DNA of 64,000 nt from Gibbsiella quercinecans (GCF_002291425.1 NZ_CP014136.1:5470925-5534924); one strand, 5' to 3'. Counted from the first letter of the stretch, positions 28,694 through 40,988 are shown. Program-made: numbers and translations. The notes: generated from the letters alone by a model not told the origin.

Positions 28694-29866
28694 TTATTGC
28701 CCGTCCAGGCCACGGATCGGTTTAACCGACGCCCAGGCTCGGCATGACGGGCAGTGCCAGTAAAGTGAATGTGCGGTAAAGCCGCATTTGTGGCAGCGAT
28801 AGCGCGGCTTGGTGCGGATCTGCTCGCCAACCATATCGCGCAACAACACCAGGCTCTCTTTGGCCCGCCCGTCTTCCGCATCCGCCAGGTGATAATCCAT
28901 CAGGTGGTAAAACACGCGCATGGTTGGGTGACGTTGTAACTGACGGTTGATGTATAACTGGGCCACATCGCGCCCTTCATGCTGTTCGACAATATCCGCC
29001 AGCATCAATTCGGCGGTTGCCCCGGTATTATCCTCAACGCAGCGCCGCAGAAAATCGGCCCATTCACCTTCTTGCTGCGGCAAGTGCCGGTAGCACTCTT
29101 GCAGCATCGGCAGCGTTTCGCTAACCAGCTCCTTATCCTGCTCCAACACGCGCTTGAGCGATTCCACCGCCCTGGCGTACTCTTCCTGCGCCATATAGAT
29201 GCGCCCGACCATGATGGAGACGCGCGCGCACTGTTTGTCCGCCGCCGCGGCACGTTTCAACAGGCTCATCGCCTTATCCAGATCGTCGCTGCCCATCGCC
29301 TGCAGCGCCAGTTCGCAGTAAAAATGGGCGATCTCGATCCGCTGCTTCTCTTTTCCCAACTTGACCAGTTTTTCCGCCACGTCGATCGCTTTTAGCCAAT
29401 CACTGGTGGCCTGGTGGATAATCAGCAACTGCTGCAATGCGGAAATGCGAAAATCTTCCTCGTCGATAAGCTGGCCGAACATGTCCTCGGCGCGATCGTA
29501 AAGGCCGGCCGCCATATAATCGCGGCCCAACTGCTGGATGGCCAGCAAACGTTGTTCAAAGGTCAGGGAGGCGCTTTCCATCAGCGCCTGGTGGATGCGA
29601 ATGGCGCGGTCGACTTCGCCACGAGAACGGAACAGGTTGCCCAGCGTCAGGTGCGCCTCAACGGTATTGCTGTCTTCTTTCAGCATATCGAGGAACAAAT
29701 CGACCGCTTTGTCCTGCTGGTTGGAAAGCAGGAAGTTCACCCCCGCCACGTATTCACGCGACAGGCGGTTGGCTTCCTGCTGCTTATCATGCTGAGCACT
29801 TCTGCGCCCCATATACCAACCATAGGCGGCAGCAACGGGCAACAACAGAAACAGCAGCTCTAACAT
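28694..29866 (-). CDS. lapB: Lipopolysaccharide assembly protein B (LapB/YciM)
   Basis: A 390-residue inner-membrane-anchored protein with cytoplasmic TPR repeats. It regulates lipopolysaccharide synthesis by delivering LpxC to FtsH. Residues 1-17 form the anchor (LELLFLLLPVAAAYGWYMG), TPR motifs occupy about 35-340, and a C-terminal rubredoxin-like metal site has CHKCG and CPSC. Length matches E. coli (389). The ATG follows lapA by 6 bases. Confidence 0.97.
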   Translation of the reverse strand: MLELLFLLLPVAAAYGWYMGRRSAQHDKQQEANRLSREYVAGVNFLLSNQQDKAVDLFLDMLKEDSNTVEAHLTLGNLFRSRGEVDRAIRIHQALMESASLTFEQRLLAIQQLGRDYMAAGLYDRAEDMFGQLIDEEDFRISALQQLLIIHQATSDWLKAIDVAEKLVKLGKEKQRIEIAHFYCELALQAMGSDDLDKAMSLLKRAAAADKQCARVSIMVGRIYMAQEEYARAVESLKRVLEQDKELVSETLPMLQECYRHLPQQEGEWADFLRRCVEDNTGATAELMLADIVEQHEGRDVAQLYINRQLQRHPTMRVFYHLMDYHLADAEDGRAKESLVLLRDMVGEQIRTKPRYRCHKCGFTAHSLYWHCPSCRAWASVKPIRGLDGQ

Positions 29867-29872
29867 AGAGGA

Positions 29873-30172
29873 TTATTCCTTGCTGACAGCAGAGGGAACC
29901 GGCTCGGTTTGCGGCTCTTGCTGCAGTTCCAGCCGTTTTATTCTACGTTCAGCGCGCGCCAGCGCGATGCGGGTGCGCAGGTAAAACAGGCCGCAAATGA
30001 TCCAGCCAAGGACGAAACCAACGCCAAACAGCGTGGCCAGCAGCGTGGATACGCGATAGTCACCTTGTGCTATCAGGTAATTGAAAGACACCACCTGATC
30101 GTTGTGCGCCCCCAGGGTGACGGAAATCACGAAAATCACCAGAACCAGCAAAAAAATCAGCAAATATTTCAC
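29873..30172 (-). CDS. lapA: Lipopolysaccharide assembly protein A (LapA/YciS)
   Basis: A 99-residue protein with two membrane helices (residues 3-20 and about 41-66) and a cytoplasmic coiled tail (LARAERRIKRLELQQ). It acts with LapB in lipopolysaccharide assembly. Length matches the E. coli protein (102). It is the first gene of lapAB. Confidence 0.95.
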   Translation of the reverse strand: MKYLLIFLLVLVIFVISVTLGAHNDQVVSFNYLIAQGDYRVSTLLATLFGVGFVLGWIICGLFYLRTRIALARAERRIKRLELQQEPQTEPVPSAVSKE

Positions 30173-30473
30173 ATTCTTTCCCGTAATGCCGAGTTAATCG
30201 GATGAATCAAGCCAATTTATGGCGTCCCTGCCCCTTAAGTTAGCATTTCCGCCGCTGGCAGGGAAACCCTCGGCATGATAAAAGCGGCCGTCTGCCGGGA
30301 TATTCAGCAGTAAAAAGGCACAGTTAAGCCCATTGATGAGAAACCTTATCAAACTGGCGTATTTATCAGGATATGGGGGCAAATCGGAGCAAAACAACGC
30401 AGGCCGGACGGCGGCCCGCAAAAAGGCCGCCGAATTTTGTGACATCGTCACCTTAATTGATATAACAACGGCC
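30173..30473. other. Intergenic region between lapA and pgpB
   Basis: It should hold the lapA promoter (heat-shock controlled in E. coli, not verified here). A 7-bp hairpin (GGCGGCC / GGCCGCC at 30410-30431) lies 43 bases after the pgpB stop and may be its weak terminator. No gene is seen. Confidence 0.45.
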
Positions 30474-31229
30474 TTACTCGCGCTGGGCGCTGCGCTGCGG
30501 TTCCTGTTCCTGCGGCGCCAGCGGGCCGAACCAACGCTGCGCCAGACAGCATGCCAGGGTGACCAGCAGCCAACTGATCAGCGTAGCCATCGCCAGATCG
30601 CGCGGCCAGTGCATGCCGAGCAACAAACGGCTGCCCATCACGCCCACCGCCCAAACCATCAGCACCGCCACGGTTTTATAATGGCGGCGCGGCCATAATA
30701 GCCCGACGCCTAGCAGCGCCCAGGTGGCAGCGAACATGGTATGGCCGGAGGGGAAAGCAAAGCCGGTTTCGAACTGCCAATGTTGGCGCAGCCATTGCGG
30801 CACCAGCGGCTGATCCAAAAGCTGTTGCTGCACCAGCGCGCTGCGCGCCTTGCGATGGAGCGAGTAAAAATACTTGCCCTCAACGCCATGCACCTGCTCC
30901 AGCCACACCACATAAGGCCGCGGCTCCTGCACTTGCTCTTTCATCAGGTTCTTCACCCCCTGGCCGATCAACACCGCGGCAGACAGCAGAACCACCAGCG
31001 CTATCGCCGGCTTTAGCCGAAAGCGCAGGCACCACAGGAACCAAAGGGAAAGCAGCACGCTGGTTAATGTCCCCCAGGGCGATGTCACGGTTTCCGTGAC
31101 CCAAAACAAGGCCTTCAATACCGTTTCATTGCCCCCAGGTTGCCATTGCCAGCCCGAAAACCAGACCGACAACGGCATGACCAACAGCAGAATGGCGCCC
31201 ACCGCCGTGCGTTTTGCTATCTCTAACAT
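30474..31229 (-). CDS. pgpB: Phosphatidylglycerophosphatase B
   Basis: A 251-residue PAP2-family membrane phosphatase acting on phosphatidylglycerol phosphate, undecaprenyl pyrophosphate and related lipids. The three catalytic motifs are visible: KEQVQEPRP (about 117-125), PSGHT (about 161-165) and SRLLLGMHWPRD, containing the catalytic histidine. An N-terminal helix and four further spans surround them. It matches the E. coli protein in length. Confidence 0.96.
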   Translation of the reverse strand: MLEIAKRTAVGAILLLVMPLSVWFSGWQWQPGGNETVLKALFWVTETVTSPWGTLTSVLLSLWFLWCLRFRLKPAIALVVLLSAAVLIGQGVKNLMKEQVQEPRPYVVWLEQVHGVEGKYFYSLHRKARSALVQQQLLDQPLVPQWLRQHWQFETGFAFPSGHTMFAATWALLGVGLLWPRRHYKTVAVLMVWAVGVMGSRLLLGMHWPRDLAMATLISWLLVTLACCLAQRWFGPLAPQEQEPQRSAQRE

Positions 31230-31508
31230 TCGTTCATCCTTATGCTTGAACCCACCAGCAGTGTAACAATCTTGTCATCCCGGCAACATGGGCAAAATTA
31301 AACAGTATTTGCACCTATCGCAATAATAAGGCGGGTAAAACACCGGATGCTGCTTTGCTGAGCACCACTGAGCAAGAAGTTGTGGCAAAATAGCGCATAT
31401 TTAACGAACGACAGTTCGCTGACGCGTGTTTTTAGTTCTGGTCATCAGGTCGTACCGGAAGTACGCTGCGCAACAGTGATTAAATCGGGTGTGTTTGTGG
31501 AGAGTAAC

Positions 31509-32102
31509 ATGCAGCTTAAACGGGTGGCAGAAGCTAAACTGCCAACACCTTGGGGCGATTTCCTGATGGTGGGGTTTGAAGAACTGGCTACCGGGCACGA
31601 TCATCTGGCGCTGGTCTTCGGTGATATTTCAGGCGATACGCCTGTGCTCTCACGCGTACATTCGGAATGCCTGACCGGCGATGCGCTGTTCAGCCTGCGC
31701 TGTGACTGTGGCTTCCAACTGGAGGCCGCACTGGAGCATATTGCCGAGGAAGGGCGCGGTATTCTGCTGTACCATCGCCAGGAAGGCCGTAATATCGGCC
31801 TGTTGAATAAAATCCGCGCCTACGCGCTGCAGGATAAAGGAGCTGACACGGTAGAAGCAAACCACCAGTTGGGTTTTGCCGCCGATGAGCGTGATTTCAC
31901 CCTGTGCGCCGATATGTTCAAACTGTTGGGCGTGAATGCGGTGCGTTTGCTGACCAACAACCCGAAGAAGGTCGAGATCCTGACCGAAGCGGGCATCAAT
32001 ATCACCGAACGCGTGCCGTTGATCGTGGGCCGTAACCCAAAGAACGAGCGTTACCTGGCCACCAAAGCGGCCAAAATGGGGCATCTGCTGGATCAGCAAT
32101 AA
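31509..32102 (+). CDS. ribA: GTP cyclohydrolase II
   Basis: A 197-residue enzyme of the first step in riboflavin synthesis, converting GTP to a diaminopyrimidine phosphate and formate. Zinc-binding cysteines are in HSECLTG and [15 protein letters not shown] and the C-terminal TNNPKK bind substrate. The start is the ATG at 31509, behind GGAGAGTA; the frame continues 43 codons upstream but does not match the family. It converges on acnA. Confidence 0.97.
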   Translation: MQLKRVAEAKLPTPWGDFLMVGFEELATGHDHLALVFGDISGDTPVLSRVHSECLTGDALFSLRCDCGFQLEAALEHIAEEGRGILLYHRQEGRNIGLLNKIRAYALQDKGADTVEANHQLGFAADERDFTLCADMFKLLGVNAVRLLTNNPKKVEILTEAGINITERVPLIVGRNPKNERYLATKAAKMGHLLDQQ

Positions 32103-32116
32103 CGCCGCCTTGCCGT

Positions 32117-32150
32117 AAAAAGCCCGCCGGTTAAGCCCGGCGGGCTTTTT
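32117..32150. terminator. Bidirectional terminator between ribA and acnA
   Basis: A perfect 14-bp stem (AAAAAGCCCGCCGG / CCGGCGGGCTTTTT) with a 6-base loop; A- and T-runs at its ends allow it to work on both strands. Confidence 0.93.
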
Positions 32151-32183
32151 CATCGCACAATTTGCCTGCCCGGCAGGCGCCCA

Positions 32184-34856
32184 TCACAACATTTTTCTGA
32201 TCACGTAATGCAAAATGCCGTCGTTTTGGTAATAGACCAACTCATTGCCGGTATCAATGCGGCAACGCGTCTCTATCACGGTTTCCCGGCCATCGACATA
32301 GGTGATATGCACCGGCACCGTCTGTCCGGGGTGTAACACCTGCAAACCGCTGACGCTGATCTGTTCATCGCCGCTCAGCCCCAGCGTTTTGCGCGTCACC
32401 CCCTGCGGGAACTCCAGCGGCAGGATCCCCATGCCTATCAGGTTGGAACGGTGGATGCGCTCAAAGGATTCCGCAATCACCACCCGCACCCCCAGCAGCC
32501 GCGGCCCCTTGGCAGCCCAGTCACGGCTGGAGCCGGAGCCGTATTCCTTACCGGCGATCACCGCCAGCGGCACGTTTTCCTGCTGATATTGCATCGCAGC
32601 GTCATAGATTGGCATCTGCGCCTGCGACGGCACATGGCGGGTAATGCCCCCTTCCACCCCTGGCACCATTTCGTTGCGGATACGAATGTTGGCAAAGGTG
32701 CCGCGCATCATCACCTCGTGGTTGCCACGGCGCGAGCCATATGAGTTAAATGCATCCGCCGCCACGCCATGCTCACTCAGATACCGCCCGGCTGGGCTGT
32801 CGGCTTTAATGTTGCCGGCGGGCGAGATATGGTCAGTGGTGACCGAATCCGCCAGGATCGCCAAAATACGCGCGTTTTTGATATCCTGCACCGGCTCCGG
32901 CTGCGCTTTCATGCTCGTGAAAAACGGCGGATGGCGGATATAGGTTGAATCCTCCTGCCACGTATAGGTTGAGGATCCCGCCACCTGTATTGCCTGCCAG
33001 TCGGCATCGCCGTTGAACACTTCGCCGTACTCTTTATGGAACATCTCGGTGCGCACTTTCGCCACCGCCTGCGCGATCTCCTGGCTGCTTGGCCAGATGT
33101 CTTTCAGATAAACCGGCTGGCCGTCGCGGCCCTCGCCCAGCGGTTGGTTGAGCAGATCGGTTTTCATGCTGCCCGCCAGCGCATAAGCTACCACCAGCGG
33201 CGGTGAAGCCAGCCAGTTGGTTTTCACTAGCGGGTGGATACGGCCTTCAAAGTTACGGTTGCCGGAAAGCACCGCGCCCACAGTCAGGTCGCCGTCTTTA
33301 ATGGCCTGCTCGATCGGCGCCGGCAACGGCCCGGAGTTACCGATACAGGTGGTACAGCCGTAGCCCACCAGATTGAAGCCCAGTTCTTCCAGGTAGGGCG
33401 TCAGCCCGGCGCTGGCGAAATAGTCGGTCACCACCTTCGAGCCGGGCGCCAACGAGGTTTTTACCCAGGGTTGCGTGCGCAGCCCCTTCTCAACCGCCTT
33501 TTTGGCTAACAAACCGGCGGCCATCATCACACTGGGGTTAGAGGTGTTGGTGCAGGAGGTGATCGCGGCAATCACTACCGCTCCGCTATGCAGCGTGTGG
33601 CTGGCGCCATTGAGCGTAAAGGGAACGGCACTGGTACCGGCGCTTTGGCTACCGATCTCAAGCTCGGCTGCGGCATTGAACGCTGCCGGCACGTTGGCGA
33701 GCGCAACCCGATCCTGCGGGCGTTTAGGCCCCGCCAGGCTCGATTCCACCGTAGACATGTCCAGCGCCAATGTGCTGGTGAACACCGGTTCATCCCCTGG
33801 GTTGCGCCACATGCCTTGCGCCTTGGCGTAGGCTTCAACCAGCGCGATCTGCTCATCGCTGCGGCCGCTGAGCGCCAGATAGCCCAGCGTAACATCATCC
33901 ACGGGGAAGAAACCGCAGGTAGCGCCGAATTCCGGCGACATGTTGGCAATCGTGGCGCGGTCAGCCAGCGGCAAATCCGCCAGTCCATCACCATAAAACT
34001 CAACGAATTTACCCACCACGCCATGCTTACGCAGCATTTGGGTGACGGTCAGCACCAGGTCGGTGGCCGTAATCCCCTCCTGCAGCTTACCGGTCAGTTT
34101 AAACCCCACCACGTCCGGGATGAGCATTGATACCGGTTGGCCGAGCATGGCGGCCTCGGCCTCAATGCCGCCCACGCCCCAGCCGAGCACCCCCAGCCCG
34201 TTAATCATGGTGGTGTGGGAATCGGTGCCGACCAGGGTATCCGGGTAAGCGATGCGCTTGCCGCCCTCCTCGGTATGCCATACCGTCTGGCCCAGATATT
34301 CCAGGTTGACCTGGTGGCAAATACCGGTGCCGGGTGGCACCACGCGAAAGCGGTTAAACGCCTTTTGCCCCCAGCGGAGAAACGTATAGCGCTCGTGGTT
34401 ACGCGCCATTTCGATACGCACGTTATCGCCAAAGGCCCGATCGTCACCGAACTCATCGACGGTGACCGAGTGGTCGATGACCAGATCCACTGGCGACAGC
34501 GGGTTCACCTGCTCCACATTGCCGCCCAGGCGCAGCACAGCTTCGCGCATCGCGGCTAAATCCACCACCGCAGGTACGCCGGTGAAATCTTGCATCAGCA
34601 CGCGAGCCGGCCGATAGGCGATTTCACGATCCGCATGGCCGGTTTGCAGCCAGCCGGCAAGCGCGGCCAGATCGTCCTCCTGCACGGTATCGCCGTCCAC
34701 GTGGCGCAGCAGGTTTTCCAACAAAACTTTCATGGATTTCGGCAACCGGTCGATATCCCCCAGTTGTTTGGCCGCCAGCGGCAAGCTGTAGTAGTGGTAT
34801 TCGCGATCCCCTACCGCCAGTTTATCCATACTTTTTGTACGCAGATCCAACGACAT
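32184..34856 (-). CDS. acnA: Aconitate hydratase A
   Basis: An 890-residue aconitase of the IRP1/AcnA type (E. coli 891), interconverting citrate and isocitrate in the TCA and glyoxylate cycles. The 4Fe-4S ligands are in SCTNTSNPS and [26 protein letters not shown] and [12 protein letters not shown] are active-site segments. The stable AcnA form is stress and stationary-phase induced in E. coli. RyhB, encoded in this window, is a plausible regulator of aconitases, but pairing was not tested. AGGAGGAGCT precedes the ATG. Confidence 0.97.
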   Translation of the reverse strand: MSLDLRTKSMDKLAVGDREYHYYSLPLAAKQLGDIDRLPKSMKVLLENLLRHVDGDTVQEDDLAALAGWLQTGHADREIAYRPARVLMQDFTGVPAVVDLAAMREAVLRLGGNVEQVNPLSPVDLVIDHSVTVDEFGDDRAFGDNVRIEMARNHERYTFLRWGQKAFNRFRVVPPGTGICHQVNLEYLGQTVWHTEEGGKRIAYPDTLVGTDSHTTMINGLGVLGWGVGGIEAEAAMLGQPVSMLIPDVVGFKLTGKLQEGITATDLVLTVTQMLRKHGVVGKFVEFYGDGLADLPLADRATIANMSPEFGATCGFFPVDDVTLGYLALSGRSDEQIALVEAYAKAQGMWRNPGDEPVFTSTLALDMSTVESSLAGPKRPQDRVALANVPAAFNAAAELEIGSQSAGTSAVPFTLNGASHTLHSGAVVIAAITSCTNTSNPSVMMAAGLLAKKAVEKGLRTQPWVKTSLAPGSKVVTDYFASAGLTPYLEELGFNLVGYGCTTCIGNSGPLPAPIEQAIKDGDLTVGAVLSGNRNFEGRIHPLVKTNWLASPPLVVAYALAGSMKTDLLNQPLGEGRDGQPVYLKDIWPSSQEIAQAVAKVRTEMFHKEYGEVFNGDADWQAIQVAGSSTYTWQEDSTYIRHPPFFTSMKAQPEPVQDIKNARILAILADSVTTDHISPAGNIKADSPAGRYLSEHGVAADAFNSYGSRRGNHEVMMRGTFANIRIRNEMVPGVEGGITRHVPSQAQMPIYDAAMQYQQENVPLAVIAGKEYGSGSSRDWAAKGPRLLGVRVVIAESFERIHRSNLIGMGILPLEFPQGVTRKTLGLSGDEQISVSGLQVLHPGQTVPVHITYVDGRETVIETRCRIDTGNELVYYQNDGILHYVIRKML

Positions 34857-35038
34857 AGCTCCTCCTTTTTTATTATGTCAAAACAGGGTATTTAATGAGG
34901 TCTTTCTTAAAGATAACACAAACTTGATTTAACGTTCTGATAACAACAACAGGCGCAGGCAATCAAACCCACAAAGCTTGGTGATAGCGGAGGAAATGCG
35001 TAACGGTGGCGTTGAGGCAGGAGATTAAAACGTGGCGA

Positions 35039-35075
35039 GCAGGATCGACAGGCGTTGGCCTGGAATCGATCCTGC
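35039..35075 (-). terminator. Probable terminator of cysB
   Basis: A perfect 10-bp outer stem (GCAGGATCGA / TCGATCCTGC) with an inner CAGGC / GCCTG stem, starting 13 bases after the cysB stop. On the minus strand only a short T-run follows, at some distance. Confidence 0.6.
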
Positions 35076-35087
35076 CCGAAGAGCGAG

Positions 35088-36074
<987 letters not shown>

Positions 36075-36143
36075 CTAGGTTAAACACTGCGGCTTAACCG
36101 CAGCCAGGTATATCGGCGTTACCCCGGTATGTCCCCTTCATAC

Positions 36144-36312
36144 TTCGAGTTGCAGGTGTGTTGGCTTTCCTTACTCACCCCAGTCACTTACTCCAGTAAG
36201 CTCCTGGGGATTCGCTGCGTTGCCGCATGATTCGGCCATACGGCCTCACCCCTTCGGGGCCAGCGCTAGCGCTGTTCAAAAACGCTTTTGCGTTTTTGTC
36301 CTGCAACTCGAA
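36144..36312. repeat. ERIC-type intergenic repeat
   Basis: A 169-base palindromic element between cysB and topA. Its ends are 13-bp inverted repeats (TTCGAGTTGCAGG / CCTGCAACTCGAA). Inside, CTTACTCACCCCAGTCACTT, then ACTCCAGTAAGCTCCTGGGG matches the core of enterobacterial repetitive intergenic consensus elements. The distal half adds small hairpins (GGCCATACGGCC, CCCCTTCGGGG, CAGCGCTAGCGCTG, CAAAAACGCTTTTGCGTTTTTG). It is longer than the usual 127 bases of ERIC. It is non-coding and probably non-autonomous. Confidence 0.85.
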
Positions 36313-36570
36313 TTATTTTGGGTTTAGTTGAAACAATCACAGGCTATAAACACGCCGTGTTTCGCTCAGAACCCGATGCTGAGGCTGAAAATACCGCAAG
36401 TAATAAGCATTTTTCATAAGAAATATTTTTATATAACCACTATACCACGTCACTGTGGCAAGTATAGATCCGTGTCACAGCATGGTAATGATTATTCTGG
36501 GTGATTATCAAGGCTAAGCCTGTTATTCAATTATGATAGCAGCCTGCGGCGAGATGGGGTTTGCACCAGT
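36313..36570. other. Intergenic region between the repeat and the topA terminator
   Basis: An AT-rich stretch (36410-36460) is followed by TAATGATTATT (36486-36496), which resembles half of a Fur box. No gene or RNA structure other than the topA terminator is convincing. Confidence 0.4.
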
Positions 36571-36597
36571 AAAAAACCAGCCACAGGGGCTGGTTTT
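36571..36597 (-). terminator. Terminator of topA
   Basis: On the minus strand a perfect 10-bp stem (AAAACCAGCC / GGCTGGTTTT) with a CCTGT loop ends in a T-run, 18 bases after the topA stop. Confidence 0.9.
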
Positions 36598-36614
36598 CAG
36601 GGGGACTCTCCGGG

Positions 36615-39212
36615 CTATTTCTTCGCTTCCGCCCATTTGCCATCCACGTAGAAGGCAGACCAGCCAGTGGCTTTGCCGTCTTTTTCCGAGGACACATACT
36701 GCTGCTTGGTTTTGCGGCTAAAGCGCACCAACGTTTTGTTGCCTTCCGGATCGACCGCCGGCGCTTCCGCCAAATAGCGCAATTTCTCCGGCAAGCGATC
36801 TTTGAACCGCTGCAACTCTTCCACTAACGGCGCACGGGTTTCGCGCGATTTCGGGAAGGTATTGGCGGCCAGGAACACGCCGGCGGCGCCGTCGCGCAAC
36901 ACAAAATACGCGTCGGACTTCTCACACGGCAACTCCGGCAACGGCACCGGATCTTCCTTCGGCGGCGCCACTTCACCGTTGCGCAGGATTTTACGGGTGT
37001 TCTTGCAGTTTTCGTTGGTGCAGCCCATGTACTTGCCAAAACGCCCCATCTTCAGGTGCATTTCAGCGCCGCACTTGTCGCACTCAACCACCGGGCCATC
37101 GTAGCCTTTCAGCCGGAACTCGCCCTGTTCGATCTCGTAACCGTCACAGGCCGGGTTGTTGCCGCATACGTGCAGCTTGCGCTGGTTGTCGATCAGGTAG
37201 CTATCCATCGCGGTGCCGCATTTCGGGCAGCGGCGGCGGGCGCGCAGGGCGTTGGTTTCCGCATCATCGCCTTCAAGCACGTTCAGCACTTCGGTTTCCG
37301 GCACCAGGTTAATGGTGGTTTTACAACGCTCTTTCGGCGGCAACGCATAGCCGGAGCAGCCGAGGAAAACGCCGGTGCTGGCAGTGCGAATGCCCATTTT
37401 GCGGCCGCAGGTTGGGCAATCGATGCTGGTCAACACCATCTGGTTCGGGCGCATACCGCCCTCTTCCGGATCTTTTTCCGCCACTTCCAACTGTTCGCTG
37501 AACTCGGCAAAGAACTCGTCCAGCACGGCTTTCCACTGGGCGTGATTATTCGCCACCTGATCCAGGCCGTCTTCCATACGGGCGGTGAAGTCATAGTTCA
37601 TCAGCTCGCGAAAGTTTTCTTCCAGCCGATCCGTGACGATCTCACCCATTTTTTCTGCATAGAAACGGCGGCTTTCTACCCGCACATAGCCACGATCCTG
37701 AATCGTGGAAATGATAGAGGCATAGGTAGATGGACGCCCAATCCCACGTTTTTCCAGCTCTTTGACCAACGAAGCTTCACTGTAGCGCGCCGGTGGCTTG
37801 GTAAAGTGCTGGCTTGGGATCAGTTTTTGCAGATCCAGTTCGCTGCCCACTTCCACCAGCGGCAGAGTGCGGTCTTCATCACCTTTGCGCAGCGCCGGCA
37901 TGACTCTGGTCCAGCCGTCGAAGCGCAGGGTACGGCCCTTGGCACGCAGTTGGTAATCGCCAGCGTTGACGATAAGCGTTGTGGAATCATACTGCGCCGG
38001 CGTCATCTGGCAGGCCACGAACTGGCGCCAAATCAGCTGATACAGTTTCTGCGCGTCGGCTTCCATATCCTTCAATTGCTCCGCCACCACGTTGACGTCG
38101 GAGGGACGAATCGCTTCGTGCGCTTCCTGCGAATTCTCTTTGCTGCTGTAGTGGTTGGCGGCTTTCGGCAAGTATTTGGCGCCGAAATTATCGCCGATGT
38201 AGCCACGCACCATGTTGAGCGCATCCTGGCTCAGGTTGGTGGAGTCGGTACGCATATAGGTGATATGGCCGGCTTCATACAGGCGTTGGGCCATCATCAT
38301 GGTTTTTTTCACGCCAAAGCCCAGGCGGGTGCTGGCGGCCTGCTGCAGCGTGGACGTGATAAACGGCGCGCCCGGCTTGCTGCTGGTGGGTTTGTCTTCC
38401 CGATCCTGCACCGTGTAACGCGCATTTTCCAACTGTTTTAACGCAGCGTGCGTCTGCTCACGGTTTACCGGTTTGAACGGCTTGTCGTGAGCATGGGTTA
38501 CCGCCATCTGCAGCGCGGTTTCGCCCTTCGCCAGCAGATCGGCATGCAGTTCCCAATATTCTTCTGGCACGAAGGCTTTAATATCGCGTTCACGCTCAAC
38601 CACCAAGCGCACGGCCACCGATTGCACGCGCCCGGCGGAGAGGCCGCGGGCGATTTTTTTCCACAGCAGCGGGGAGACCATATAGCCCACCACGCGGTCC
38701 ATAAAGCGGCGCGCCTGCTGTGCGTTAACACGATCGATATTCAGTTCGCCCGGCTGGCTGAACGCCTGCTGGATAGCATTTTTGGTAATTTCGTTAAATA
38801 CCACACGGCTAAAGCGTTTGTCGTCACCACCAATAACTTCCCGCAGGTGCCAGGCAATGGCTTCCCCTTCGCGGTCCAAGTCGGTTGCGAGATAAATATG
38901 GTCAGCATTTTCCGCTAATGATTTTAACTCGGCGACAACTTTTTCTTTACCCGGCAAGATTTCATATTGCGCTTTCCAACCGTGATAAGGATCGACGCCC
39001 ATTCGGTTAACCAGGGCCGTCTTTTCATCTTTTTTAACTTTCTTCTTGGCTTTTTCTTCGGTCGAGTCAGCGCTCTTTTTGCTGGCTGAGCCACTGGTCG
39101 GCAAATCACGGATATGACCCACGCTGGACTTCACCACGTAGTCATTCCCCAAGTATTTATTAATAGTTTTGGCTTTTGCCGGGGACTCAACTATTACGAG
39201 AGCTTTACCCAT
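36615..39212 (-). CDS. topA: DNA topoisomerase I
   Basis: An 865-residue type IA topoisomerase, equal in length to E. coli TopA. It relaxes negative supercoils through a single-strand break held by the active-site tyrosine in ITYMRTDST (about residue 319). The TOPRIM domain begins [13 protein letters not shown] and has [10 protein letters not shown]. The C-terminus has three four-cysteine zinc ribbons (CPTCG...CKTT, CPKCG...CDGY, CDKCG...CKNT) and a further DNA-binding region. Confidence 0.98.
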   Translation of the reverse strand: MGKALVIVESPAKAKTINKYLGNDYVVKSSVGHIRDLPTSGSASKKSADSTEEKAKKKVKKDEKTALVNRMGVDPYHGWKAQYEILPGKEKVVAELKSLAENADHIYLATDLDREGEAIAWHLREVIGGDDKRFSRVVFNEITKNAIQQAFSQPGELNIDRVNAQQARRFMDRVVGYMVSPLLWKKIARGLSAGRVQSVAVRLVVERERDIKAFVPEEYWELHADLLAKGETALQMAVTHAHDKPFKPVNREQTHAALKQLENARYTVQDREDKPTSSKPGAPFITSTLQQAASTRLGFGVKKTMMMAQRLYEAGHITYMRTDSTNLSQDALNMVRGYIGDNFGAKYLPKAANHYSSKENSQEAHEAIRPSDVNVVAEQLKDMEADAQKLYQLIWRQFVACQMTPAQYDSTTLIVNAGDYQLRAKGRTLRFDGWTRVMPALRKGDEDRTLPLVEVGSELDLQKLIPSQHFTKPPARYSEASLVKELEKRGIGRPSTYASIISTIQDRGYVRVESRRFYAEKMGEIVTDRLEENFRELMNYDFTARMEDGLDQVANNHAQWKAVLDEFFAEFSEQLEVAEKDPEEGGMRPNQMVLTSIDCPTCGRKMGIRTASTGVFLGCSGYALPPKERCKTTINLVPETEVLNVLEGDDAETNALRARRRCPKCGTAMDSYLIDNQRKLHVCGNNPACDGYEIEQGEFRLKGYDGPVVECDKCGAEMHLKMGRFGKYMGCTNENCKNTRKILRNGEVAPPKEDPVPLPELPCEKSDAYFVLRDGAAGVFLAANTFPKSRETRAPLVEELQRFKDRLPEKLRYLAEAPAVDPEGNKTLVRFSRKTKQQYVSSEKDGKATGWSAFYVDGKWAEAKK

Positions 39213-39638
39213 ATTTACCTTTTAACCTAATTTATTTCTTCTAAAAAGAAGTCTTCTATCCTGCCGTGCCACGGCAATCCATATCGCTTTTTTATATTGC
39301 GGCACCCGGGCAAGAGATCAACATGTTTTTTCCTGATAGCCGCTCAATTACGCAACCGGGGTACAAGTGGCTGATCGCCGGGGGTTTTCATCAACGCGAC
39401 TTAAGTATCTCAAAGCGCGCACATGTAAGCCGTAAACAAAACCTTCCACCCATTACCACGAAATCCCACACTGTACCTGATAAAAAACGTTGCGCAACCT
39501 AATTAGCATGGAAAATGCATTTTCGCCAACTGCAATCTACCGAATGCCGCAAGCTACGCAAATAAACCATAGCCAGTTTGCGGATAAACACAAACCAGCG
39601 TTAGAATGCCGCCAGAGTTTATGATTGGAGTGTAATAA
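39213..39638. other. Intergenic region between topA and yciN
   Basis: It should carry the topA and yciN promoters. Two small perfect palindromes occur: GTTGCGCAAC (39489-39498) and GAAAATGCATTTTC (39511-39524), 12 bases apart. No gene is recognised. Confidence 0.5.
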
Positions 39639-39890
39639 ATGCGCACGAATACCTCCCCGATCAACCGGGAAAGCCTTTTGGCTGAAGCAAATAACATCAT
39701 CCGCGGGCACGAAGATTATCTTCACGGCATGGTAGCCACTGAGGTTGAACAAAAAGGCCACGTTTTAGTTTTCCGTGGGGAATTCTTTTTGGATCCGGAC
39801 GGATTGCCAACGGCAAAAACAACGGCGGTGTTTAATATGTTTAAGCACCTCTCGCACAAACTGTCAGAAAAATATCATCTGATTGATTAG
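39639..39890 (+). CDS. yciN: YciN family protein
   Basis: An 83-residue protein of the DUF2498 family, the same length as E. coli YciN and in the same position between topA and sohB. Conserved stretches are [20 protein letters not shown] and [15 protein letters not shown]. Function unknown. ATG preceded by GGAGTG. Confidence 0.93.
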   Translation: MRTNTSPINRESLLAEANNIIRGHEDYLHGMVATEVEQKGHVLVFRGEFFLDPDGLPTAKTTAVFNMFKHLSHKLSEKYHLID

Positions 39891-39941
39891 CGCCTAAAAA
39901 AGCAGGGGCGCTGCGGCCCCTGTCTGGTGAAAACACTCGGC

Positions 39942-40988
39942 TTAGAGTAACGGCTTTTCACCGCGCTGCCACCAGCGCAACAGCAGGCGATCGGCGCTTT
40001 CTGCCGCGCTGCCGGTGAAGCGATCCATCAGGCGTTTACGGCGGGTATAACGCACCCCAATCACTTCATGGTTTTCCATTTCGGCGATCAGCAGATCGTC
40101 ACTGGTGCCAACGGCGTCGATCAGCCCTTTCTCCCGCGCCTGAATGCCAAACCAGTGCTCACCGGTCGCCACGTTGTCGATATCCAGCGATGGGCGCTGT
40201 TGGTGCACAAACTGCTTGAACAGTTCGTGGGTTTCGTTCAGCTCTTCGCGGAACTTCTCACGCCCCTGCTCGGTGTTTTCACCAAAGAGTGTCAGCGTGC
40301 GTTTGAACTGGCCGGCAGTATGCAGCTCGACGTCAACGTCGTTTTTCTTCAACAGGCGATGGAAGTTGGGGATCTGCGCCACGACGCCGATCGAACCGAT
40401 AATGGCAAACGGCGCGGCAACGATGCGATCCGCCACGCAGGCCATCATATAGCCGCCGCTGGCCGCCACTTTGTCCACTGCCACCGTCAGGCGAATGCCG
40501 CCTTTGCGCAGCCGCTCCAGTTGCGAAGCCGCCAAACCGTAGCCATGCACCACCCCGCCGGGGCTCTCTAGGCGCAGCAGCACTTCATCCTGCGGGGTCG
40601 CCACCGCCAGCACGGCGGAAATCTCTTCACGCAGCGAGGTCACTTCATGGGCATCCATGCTGCCTTTAAAATCCATCACGAACAGGCAGGGTTTAACCAC
40701 TGCCGCAGAACCGGATTTGACCCGCTGTTTCTTCAGCTTTTCATCCGCTTTGGTCTGTTTTTTAAACTGCTTGCTCCAGGCCTTTTGCTCAGCGGCATCC
40801 ATACGCGCCAGGCGCATATCCCGCTGCATATCGCGGTACTGTTCACCCAGATCGGTCAGTTGCAACTCCCCTTTGCGATGCCCTTTGCGCTGGCCAAGAT
40901 TGACCACCAGCGCTACCAGTGCGGCGATTGCAATCACCACCGTGGCCACTTTGGCCAGAAACAGGCCATACTCAGATATAAACTCCAC
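39942..40988 (-). CDS. sohB: Inner-membrane peptidase SohB
   Basis: A 348-residue S49-family serine protease anchored in the inner membrane and facing the periplasm (E. coli 349). An N-terminal helix (about residues 9-30) precedes the protease domain with VLRLESPGG-type sequence and the catalytic serine in KVAASGGYMMACVAD. The start is a GTG at 40988 with AAGGCGG upstream and gives the family N-terminus EFISEYGLFLAK; an ATG at 41030 would add 14 unrelated residues. Confidence 0.93.
   Translation of the reverse strand: MEFISEYGLFLAKVATVVIAIAALVALVVNLGQRKGHRKGELQLTDLGEQYRDMQRDMRLARMDAAEQKAWSKQFKKQTKADEKLKKQRVKSGSAAVVKPCLFVMDFKGSMDAHEVTSLREEISAVLAVATPQDEVLLRLESPGGVVHGYGLAASQLERLRKGGIRLTVAVDKVAASGGYMMACVADRIVAAPFAIIGSIGVVAQIPNFHRLLKKNDVDVELHTAGQFKRTLTLFGENTEQGREKFREELNETHELFKQFVHQQRPSLDIDNVATGEHWFGIQAREKGLIDAVGTSDDLLIAEMENHEVIGVRYTRRKRLMDRFTGSAAESADRLLLRWWQRGEKPLL

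Noticed and set aside
34996-35028. Very short frame (10 codons) with GGAGGAA before ATG in the cysB-acnA gap
   Set aside because: Too short to support, and it does not resemble the small genes ymiA or yciX found at this place in E. coli.
36483-36597. Fur-like half site followed by a hairpin, resembling a possible second iron-regulated small RNA
   Set aside because: The site matches only about 12 of 19 positions and the hairpin has its T-run on the topA strand, so it is better explained as the topA terminator.
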